In this document: piece by piece, positions 6,121 to 11,618 of the stretch
Layout of the letters: each line of letters opens with the position of its first letter
Position numbering within the stretch: the stretch's first letter is position 1
Source of the DNA: CAZTLI01 sp964614375
GTDB lineage: Bacteria; Chloroflexota; Anaerolineae; Aggregatilineales; Phototrophicaceae
DNA length: 11,618 bases
Assembly: GCA_964614375.1 (NCBI GenBank)
Contig: CAZTLI010000142.1
Location: forward strand, 1 to 11,618
Direction of reading: 5' to 3'
Notes under the pieces: model-generated
What the model was told of the DNA's origin: nothing
Databases searched by the model: none
The model's input: the letters and a program-made list of their open reading frames with translations, nothing else
Made by a program: the position numbers and the translations under genes

Positions 6121-6164
6121 GCGCCGCCCTCCACATGTGCGCCTGCCAGAACAAGTGTCCATTC

Positions 6165-6194
6165 AGTATAGCGCGAAATAGATTACGGGAAAAA
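6165..6194 (-). promoter_or_regulatory. Possible promoter of the TIR gene
   Basis: On the minus strand TATACT (6170-6165) is a good -10, with a poor T-rich -35 (TTTTCC) about 17 bp upstream overlapping the end of the ABC gene. Initiation near 6158 would leave about 37 nt before the ATG at 6120. This would let TIR and DUF433 be expressed apart from the ABC exporter. Confidence 0.45.
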
Positions 6195-7997
6195 TTAATC
6201 GCCTGCCACGAGGAGGCGTTCGCCGGTTTGCACGCGCCATAACGTGGCATAGATGCCGTCGCCGCGAGTCAGTTCTTCGTGTGTGCCGCGTTCTTTGAGC
6301 GCGCCATTTTCCAGCACGAATATCTGGTCGGCATTACGGACTGTCGAGAGGCGATGGGCGATGACGATGGTTGTGCGCCCGACGACGATTTTTTCCAGCG
6401 AACGTTGAATCGCCGCTTCGGTCTCGTTATCAACAGAACTGGTGGCTTCGTCCAATATCAGCACCGGCGGATTTTTGAGGATCGCGCGGGCGATGGAAAT
6501 GCGTTGGCGCTGCCCGCCAGAGAGTTTCTGACCGCGTTCGCCGACGATGGTGTCGTAACCCTGGGGTAAGGCCATGATGAAGTCGTGCGCTTCGGCAATG
6601 GTGGCGGCGTCGATGATGGCCTCCATTGACGCCTCAAATGTGCCATAGGCGATGTTCTCTTTGACTGTGCCATGAAACAGAAACACATCCTGACTCACCA
6701 GCCCAATCGCGCCGCGCAAATCGTTCAACTGTAAATCGCGCAGGTCGTGTCCATCCAGCGTGATGCGCCCCGTATTGACATCATAAAAGCGCAGCAGCAG
6801 CTTGATGACGGTGCTTTTGCCCGCGCCTGTCGCGCCGACAATCGCCGCCGTACTGCCCGCCGGGATGACCAACGAGAGACCTTTGACCACATCCTGACCA
6901 TTTTTATAGGTGAAATGCACATCCTCAAAGTGGACTTGCCCTCGCACCTGTGCGACTGGCAGCGATTGTGTGCCTTCGTCCGACTGCGGTTGGATGTTCA
7001 GCAGGTCGAGGATACGGGTTGTGGAGGCCATCGCCCGCTGATACAGGTCGAAGGTCTCGCCGAGTCGCGTCAGAGGCCACAACAGGCGCTGCGTCATGAA
7101 CACGAGTACGCTGTACAGGCCGACATTCAGGCCATCGTTCAGCACCAGTTGACCGCCAAACACCATAATCGCCAGAAAGCCCATCACAATCACCATACGA
7201 ATCAGCGGCGAAAAGGCCGAACTGAGGACAATGGCGCGGCGGTTGGCCTCTTGATAGGCGTGGCTCTCTTTGCGGATGCGTTCGATTTCGTGCGCTTCGG
7301 CTGTGAAACTCTTAATCGTGGCGATGCCGCCGAGATTGTTTGATAGCTGGCTGTTGAGCATCCCCACCTGTTCGCGTACCTGTGCATAACGGGGCGTGAG
7401 TAACTGTTGAAAACGCACCGACCCCCAGATAATCACGGGCATGGGTAAGGCCGCCATCCATGCTACACTGGGCGCGACGGCAAAAAATAGCAGACCAATC
7501 ACCACCACCGTCGTCGTCACCTGAATCAAATCGTTCGCGCCAATATCGAGGAAACGTTCAAGCTGGTTAATGTCGTCATTGAGAATCGACATCAGCCCGC
7601 CGGTGCTCTGGTCTTCAAAATAGGCCATTTCCAGACTTTGGACATGGCTGTATGCGTCCAGACGCATGTCATGCTCGACCACCTGCGCCAGATTTCGCCA
7701 GTAGATGCGGTGGACATACTCAAACACCGATTCCAGAATCCAGATAATCAGCGTGATGACCGCCAATACCAGCAGCTGCGCTGGCACATCGGTCACACCA
7801 AACTGTGCGATGAACGAATTTTCCTGCTGCACGACAATATCGACGGCTGCGCCAATCAACGCGGGCGGCGCGAGGTCGAATATCTTGTTGAGTATCGAAA
7901 ACAGGGTTGCGATGCCAATCATACGACGATAGGCGCTGCCATATTGAATGAGACGAACAAGGGGATGCCGGTGTGACGGCTGTACGGTAGTTGACAT
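6195..7997 (-). CDS. ABC exporter, fused membrane and ATPase domains (MsbA/multidrug type)
   Basis: A 600-residue half-transporter that should act as a dimer in the cytoplasmic membrane. The membrane domain (~20-325) has about six hydrophobic segments, around 27-55, 72-95, 155-175, 176-193, 262-284 and 286-302. The ATPase domain (~354-590) is intact: A-loop Tyr364, Walker A 388-396 (G-A-T-G-A-G-K-S-T), Q-loop Gln436, signature L-S-G-G-Q 492-496, Walker B ending D516-E517 with catalytic Glu, D-loop S-V-D, and H-loop His548. Family members export lipids, drugs or peptides. The substrate cannot be told from sequence. No peptidase domain is present. Length is typical. Only a weak GGAT element precedes the ATG at 7997. 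It diverges from the glycosyltransferase gene, so an envelope lipid or glycoconjugate is one option. A partner half-transporter is not nearby, which suggests a homodimer. Confidence 0.95.
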   Translation of the reverse strand: MSTTVQPSHRHPLVRLIQYGSAYRRMIGIATLFSILNKIFDLAPPALIGAAVDIVVQQENSFIAQFGVTDVPAQLLVLAVITLIIWILESVFEYVHRIYWRNLAQVVEHDMRLDAYSHVQSLEMAYFEDQSTGGLMSILNDDINQLERFLDIGANDLIQVTTTVVVIGLLFFAVAPSVAWMAALPMPVIIWGSVRFQQLLTPRYAQVREQVGMLNSQLSNNLGGIATIKSFTAEAHEIERIRKESHAYQEANRRAIVLSSAFSPLIRMVIVMGFLAIMVFGGQLVLNDGLNVGLYSVLVFMTQRLLWPLTRLGETFDLYQRAMASTTRILDLLNIQPQSDEGTQSLPVAQVRGQVHFEDVHFTYKNGQDVVKGLSLVIPAGSTAAIVGATGAGKSTVIKLLLRFYDVNTGRITLDGHDLRDLQLNDLRGAIGLVSQDVFLFHGTVKENIAYGTFEASMEAIIDAATIAEAHDFIMALPQGYDTIVGERGQKLSGGQRQRISIARAILKNPPVLILDEATSSVDNETEAAIQRSLEKIVVGRTTIVIAHRLSTVRNADQIFVLENGALKERGTHEELTRGDGIYATLWRVQTGERLLVAGD

Positions 7998-8044
7998 AAG
8001 ACATCCAAATTAGGCAATTATCATGGGGGTTAATAATCTGTTCG

Positions 8045-8072
8045 ATTGTACCGCGTCTGGTCATGAGGTCTA
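8045..8072 (-). promoter_or_regulatory. Possible promoter of the ABC exporter gene
   Basis: On the minus strand the -35 TAGACC (8072-8067, 4 of 6 consensus bases) and -10 TACAAT (8050-8045) are 16 bp apart. Initiation near 8038 leaves a leader of about 40 nt before the ATG at 7997. Confidence 0.45.
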
Positions 8073-8214
8073 GTGCCAGTGTCATCGTGTATCTCATCAT
8101 TCCCTGCCCCATGTGAGGCACTATGCCCGATTTTTACGTTTATATACGCTGGCAAGCACAGCGCGACAGTCTATGCTATATTTCATGCAAATGGCGCACG
8201 CCTGTGGATGGTAT

Positions 8215-8243
8215 TGGTCAAGAATCCACATTCTGGCTATACT
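8215..8243 (+). promoter_or_regulatory. Possible promoter of the glycosyltransferase gene
   Basis: TGGTCA (8215-8220) and TATACT (8238-8243) are 17 bp apart. Initiation near 8250 would precede both the ATG at 8265 and the GTG at 8289 and would exclude the longer frame that begins at 8073. Apart from this and the divergent ABC promoter, 7998-8264 shows nothing gene-like. Confidence 0.4.
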
Positions 8244-8264
8244 GTAAATGGATGGGTTTTGGAT

Positions 8265-9395
8265 ATGGAACGGAAAGCGAATGGTGGCGTGAAAGTACTA
8301 ATTGAAGCCAGTGAAGCCTATCGCAATCAAGCGGGCATCGGGCGCTTCGGGCGCGCCTTAATCGACCATTTACCCGCAAACCTCGAGGTCGCCTTCAGTC
8401 CGGCGGATTATGCCGAGCGCGAACATTCGCTGGCGGAACGCACATTTTCCATGCGCTTGATGAATTTCACTGAGCATATTTTCTTGACGCAGCAGCGGGT
8501 GTTGAGTGCCGTCCGCCAGACTCAACCCACGCTCATCCATTCACTGAGTTTTTTTGTGCCGCTGCTGGTGCGGAACATTCCCACCATCGCCACCATCTTC
8601 GATCTGGCCTATTTCGACCTGCCCGATGAGACAGACCGCTTCTGGGGCTTATATGGACGGCGGATGATGCCGACATTTGCGCGGCGTGCCAGCGCCATCA
8701 TCACCACCTCTGAGGTCTCGCGCGAGCGCATCGTTGACCAGTTTGATATTGAACCCGAAAAAGTGTTCCGGGTGTATGGTGGGGTGGATGCCCATTTTCA
8801 TCAGGTGACCGAAAGCGCCGAATTGGAACGGGTGCGCGAGAAGTATCAACTGTATACCCCCTTCGCCTTGTATGTCGGCGCCTGGCACGCGACCAAAAAT
8901 CTGCCCCTGCTGCTGGAGGCGTTTCAGGGTATTGAGGGCACGACCCTGGTGCTCACGGGCGAACCCTTCACACCCGAACAACGCGGCCTGCCCCAGCTTG
9001 CGGCCACACTCAATATCGACGCGCGTTTTATCGGTCATGTCCCCGATACGGACTTGCCGACGCTCTATAGTCTGGCGCGAATGGCGGTGCTGCCCTCGTT
9101 ATATGAAGGCTTTGGGCTGCCCGCAATCGAAGCCATGGCCTGTGGCACGCCTGTCGTCATCTCAGACATTCCGGTCTTGAAAGAGATTACAGACGGCAGC
9201 GCGCTGAGTTTCCCCGTCAATTCCGCCGACGATTTGCGTGATGTCCTGCTCTACTTATTCACCGATGATGACGCCCATGCCGAATGGCGCGCCCGGGCCC
9301 AGATTCACGCCAAACACTTTAACTGGCACAACACCGCCAACGACATTATCAATATCTGGCGACAGGTATCTGAACCTGAACAGCAGCGGGTTTAG
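8265..9395 (+). CDS. Glycosyltransferase family 4 (GT-B fold)
   Basis: A 376-residue cytoplasmic or membrane-associated enzyme that should transfer a sugar from a nucleotide donor with retention. The N-terminal acceptor domain carries G-I-G-R-F-G-R (24-30), the usual glycine-rich loop after the first strand (V-K-V-L-I-E-A). The C-terminal donor domain has Y-V-G-A-W-H-A-T-K-N (203-212) and the E-x7-E motif E-G-F-G-L-P-A-I-E (Glu281, Glu289), then C-G-T-P-V-V-I-S-D. The start is uncertain. ATG 8265 is chosen for its fit with the TATACT promoter, but GTG 8289, giving a start right at V-K-V-L-I-E, is equally plausible. The frame is open back to 8073, but that part is not protein-like. It stands alone on this strand, with no polysaccharide cluster around it, so acceptor and product are unknown. 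It ends 35 bp from the convergent DUF6882 gene without a visible terminator. Confidence 0.9.
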   Translation: MERKANGGVKVLIEASEAYRNQAGIGRFGRALIDHLPANLEVAFSPADYAEREHSLAERTFSMRLMNFTEHIFLTQQRVLSAVRQTQPTLIHSLSFFVPLLVRNIPTIATIFDLAYFDLPDETDRFWGLYGRRMMPTFARRASAIITTSEVSRERIVDQFDIEPEKVFRVYGGVDAHFHQVTESAELERVREKYQLYTPFALYVGAWHATKNLPLLLEAFQGIEGTTLVLTGEPFTPEQRGLPQLAATLNIDARFIGHVPDTDLPTLYSLARMAVLPSLYEGFGLPAIEAMACGTPVVISDIPVLKEITDGSALSFPVNSADDLRDVLLYLFTDDDAHAEWRARAQIHAKHFNWHNTANDIINIWRQVSEPEQQRV

Positions 9396-9430
9396 GCCGC
9401 GCCGCCAACTGCCCTGCCGTTCGACCCAGC

Positions 9431-10096
9431 TTACGATACACTCAGCCTGAGATGATGCAGCCGGTTGTCGCTGTCGAAGGCTGCCGTGATGATTTGCCCA
9501 TCGGCGGCCTGTCCGGTGACGGTTTCGGGCGTGATGTCGGCTTTGAGGTTGTAAAATGCCAGATAATGGATGAAGGCCATGCGGTGATTGTCAATCGGGA
9601 TGTTGCTGATTAATTGTGGAAATTGTGTGCTGACACGCTGTGTCGGGTTATAGACCGGTGTAGTAAATGCCGGGTCATCTATCAAGACGAAGGCCGCGCC
9701 ATTGTCATAGGGACAGCGGTAATAGGCCCTGGCTTCACAAACACCGCTGGCAATCATCGACAAAACGTGCCCATTGAGGCTGTCCGACAACGATAACCGG
9801 GGTCTCGTCAACTCGGCGACCCGAATCTGCTCGCCCAACGCCTTTAACTGGCGCGCCGCCTGTAACAGCGTGGAGGGGATGCCGCTGGCGTCGTTGGCCC
9901 AGGCCCATAACCATGTATGCGACAGTGTGCTTTCTGTGCCAATAATCTGGATGCGGTAGCGCAGGTCATCGCCAAATGATAGTATGCCCGCGCTCATATC
10001 AAACTGCCAGTCGCGCGCGTCGATGATGTCGCCCAGCGCCATTTGTTTGTCCCATGCCGCTGCCACATACCGCAAGAACAGGTCATTGAATTCCAT
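9431..10096 (-). CDS. DUF6882 family protein
   Basis: A 221-residue soluble protein of unknown function that resembles the DUF6882 family. Landmarks are I-I-G-T-E-S (51-56), the aromatic signature T-W-L-W-A-W-A-N (61-68) followed by I-P (73-74), and A-Y-Y-R-C-P-Y (124-130) leading to a strand A-A-F-V-L-I-D-D (134-141). There is no signal peptide, membrane segment or recognisable catalytic motif. The ATG at 10096 has an excellent GAGGAAGG site 6 nt upstream, which lies in the 16-bp gap after the BTAD/FHA regulator gene. Tight spacing and the site's position point to co-transcription and possibly translational coupling, so the protein may work with that regulator. The family call rests on the W-L-W-A-W-A-N signature and overall layout from memory, without an alignment. 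Confidence 0.75.
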   Translation of the reverse strand: MEFNDLFLRYVAAAWDKQMALGDIIDARDWQFDMSAGILSFGDDLRYRIQIIGTESTLSHTWLWAWANDASGIPSTLLQAARQLKALGEQIRVAELTRPRLSLSDSLNGHVLSMIASGVCEARAYYRCPYDNGAAFVLIDDPAFTTPVYNPTQRVSTQFPQLISNIPIDNHRMAFIHYLAFYNLKADITPETVTGQAADGQIITAAFDSDNRLHHLRLSVS

Positions 10097-10112
10097 AGCA
10101 GCCTTCCTCAGA

Positions 10113-11555
10113 TTAAGGGCGATAGAAGCGAATACGACTGACCAATTTCCCTAAACGCAGTTCGTCACCATGCCGCAGCACGCGCACTTCATGGGCATAC
10201 AATCGCTGCCCATTGATGAATGAGCCATTGCTGCTGTCCATATCCGAAATGGTCAGCGTATCGCCCTGACGTTTTAGCAGGGCATGGACGCGCGAGACGC
10301 CATGTTCCAGCCCTTGCAGCGGGGTCAGGTCGATGCCATCCTCTGTCCGCCCCAACAGCACCTCTTCATTGAACGGCACGGGGATTCGCAGCGGTTCGTT
10401 GAAGCCAAAAAAGTGTAACAACAGCACGGACTCATCATCAAAATGGGTGTCGCCATCTTCCGGTTCGATGTAACCGAGGCTGACTGTCGTTTTGGCCCCG
10501 TTGCCACAATTGGGACACTTCAAAGCGTCATCGGGCAGTTCATGCTGGCAGTAGCGACACACACGGGGGCGGCGCACAGGTTGGGGCACAGGCGCTGGCG
10601 CTTGTTGGGATTTCTGTTTGGGGCGATTGAGCATCCCGGTATAGGGGTCTTCGCGCGCCCACACATCGGCGCGATTTTTCTCGGTATCGTCTTCCGGGTG
10701 GAGATGACTGGCCTGCACTGTGATGGGTTTGGTATGCAGCGAGGTGGGGCCGCGATGTTCGCGGATTTCGCCCGACTCGATTTGATGGTATAAGTCCAGC
10801 GTCTCTTCAGACGGTTCGACGCCCAATTCGTCATATAAAATCGCGCGGCACTTTTCATACTGGGCGATGGCTTTGGCGCGCTGCCCCAATTTGGCGTGCA
10901 GCAGCATCAACAGGCGGTGACTCTCCTCGCGCAGCGGGTCGAAGTGCAGCGCACGATTGGCATACTCCACCCCTAAAAAGCGCGGATTTCGCCCCGCGAC
11001 ATAGCCCTCTGCGTCCGATTCGAGATAATATTGCGCGATTGTATCCAGCGACTCGATAATCTGCCGGCGGATACGTTCGCGTTCGAGCATGACCCAATCG
11101 TCATAACCGCTGCCGTCGCGGACGTAGAATCCTTCGAGAAAATCGCCTTCATACAATTCAACGGCTTTATCCAGACTTTGCACCACCGCGCGCGACACAC
11201 GTCCATACTGCGCCCATTGTGCGCGTCCAGCCGAGATCAGGTTGTCCATTTCGGCGACATCGAAATAAAAGAAGCTGCCGGTATTAAATGCGACGGTCTG
11301 GCGGGTAATTTCGACAAATGGCTCCAGCTGCTCGCGCAGGCTGGAAAGCACCACGCGCAAATTTGCCAGTGACCGGGTTTGAGACCGTTCCGACCACAAC
11401 AGTTCCGCCAGCACCTCGCGCGAATGGTGACGCGGATTACAGGCCAGATATACCAGCAGCGCCGGGACTTTGCGCGATGCGAATCCGGTCACTGGCACAC
11501 CGCCTTTGAGGACGGTTAGCCCACCTAATGCCTGTATATCCAGCCGTTCATTCAT
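10113..11555 (-). CDS. SARP-like regulator: winged helix, BTAD, zinc ribbon and FHA
   Basis: A 480-residue cytoplasmic protein. An OmpR-type winged-helix DNA-binding domain (~4-95) includes S-R-K-V-P-A-L-L-V-Y-L-A. A helical BTAD domain (~98-262) includes Y-E-G-D-F-L-E-G-F and A-I-A-Q-Y-E-K-C ... Y-D-E-L-G-V-E-P-S-E-E-T. A polar, Pro/Gln-rich linker (~264-330) leads to a four-Cys zinc ribbon (C333, C336, C347, C350) and a C-terminal FHA domain (~375-478). The FHA has G402-R403, S421-R422-x-H424 and S-S-N443-G444, the residues that bind phosphothreonine. Known SARP/BTAD proteins activate transcription. The FHA suggests control by a Ser/Thr kinase or by self-association. ATG 11555 is preferred. 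A TTG at 11567 in frame lies immediately after AGAGAG and is a weaker option. DUF6882 follows 16 bp downstream. Confidence 0.9.
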   Translation of the reverse strand: MNERLDIQALGGLTVLKGGVPVTGFASRKVPALLVYLACNPRHHSREVLAELLWSERSQTRSLANLRVVLSSLREQLEPFVEITRQTVAFNTGSFFYFDVAEMDNLISAGRAQWAQYGRVSRAVVQSLDKAVELYEGDFLEGFYVRDGSGYDDWVMLERERIRRQIIESLDTIAQYYLESDAEGYVAGRNPRFLGVEYANRALHFDPLREESHRLLMLLHAKLGQRAKAIAQYEKCRAILYDELGVEPSEETLDLYHQIESGEIREHRGPTSLHTKPITVQASHLHPEDDTEKNRADVWAREDPYTGMLNRPKQKSQQAPAPVPQPVRRPRVCRYCQHELPDDALKCPNCGNGAKTTVSLGYIEPEDGDTHFDDESVLLLHFFGFNEPLRIPVPFNEEVLLGRTEDGIDLTPLQGLEHGVSRVHALLKRQGDTLTISDMDSSNGSFINGQRLYAHEVRVLRHGDELRLGKLVSRIRFYRP

Positions 11556-11618
11556 AAATTCTGCCAACTCTCTGGCTTATGAACGCTTACGAAATTGCTT
11601 TTTGAATCGCTAATCACA

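Noticed and set aside
5130..7997. ABC exporter, TIR and DUF433 as one defence system of the Thoeris or toxin-antitoxin type
   Set aside because: There is no ThsA-like NADase effector, no toxin, the TIR lacks the expected catalytic Glu, and a promoter-like element separates the exporter from TIR.
8073..8264. N-terminal extension of the glycosyltransferase from the ATG at 8073
   Set aside because: The 64 added residues look like translated spacer, and a -10 element at 8238-8243 lies inside them.

Overview
The window looks like a chromosomal segment of a Chloroflexota bacterium, probably Anaerolineae-like. This is inferred from family content, not from any marker gene. The pointers are a DUF5679 zinc-ribbon fused to a TIR domain, a SARP/BTAD regulator fused to a zinc ribbon and an FHA domain, DUF6882, a lipoprotein with long Thr-Pro linkers, and Chloroflexi-style 40-residue TPR units. 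GC is moderately high. There are no rRNA, tRNA, CRISPR, insertion-sequence or phage signatures.

Layout. 1-611 (+): 3' end of a TPR-repeat gene with near-perfect 120-bp tandem repeats. 693-1220 (-): small HEAT-repeat protein. 1416-1844 (+): SpoIIAA/STAS-like protein, followed by a good intrinsic terminator (1886-1914). 1978-3546 (-): lipoprotein with a sugar-dehydrogenase-type beta-propeller, with a good promoter. 3674-4819 (-): M24 Xaa-Pro-type metallopeptidase. 4820-5129: AT-rich stretch holding the peptidase promoter and a possible relic of a plus-strand gene. 5130-5426 (-): DUF433 antitoxin-like protein. 5485-6120 (-): DUF5679-TIR protein. 6195-7997 (-): MsbA-type ABC exporter. 7998-8264: divergent promoter region. 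8265-9395 (+): family-4 glycosyltransferase. 9431-10096 (-): DUF6882 protein. 10113-11555 (-): BTAD/zinc-ribbon/FHA regulator, 16 bp upstream of the DUF6882 gene.

How the genes relate. Two minus-strand groups look like transcription units: the FHA regulator with the DUF6882 gene (16-bp gap containing a strong ribosome-binding site), and possibly TIR followed by DUF433 (58-bp gap). The ABC exporter and the glycosyltransferase diverge from a shared control region and could both serve envelope glycoconjugates, but nothing in the sequence fixes this. Much of the window encodes interaction or signalling modules (TPR, HEAT, TIR, FHA, STAS-like) rather than a recognisable pathway.

I do not see a complete known defence, secretion or biosynthetic system. 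The leads most worth testing are the TIR protein that lacks the usual NADase glutamate, the FHA regulator/DUF6882 pair, the orphan DUF433 beside a possible gene relic, and the recently homogenised TPR repeats.
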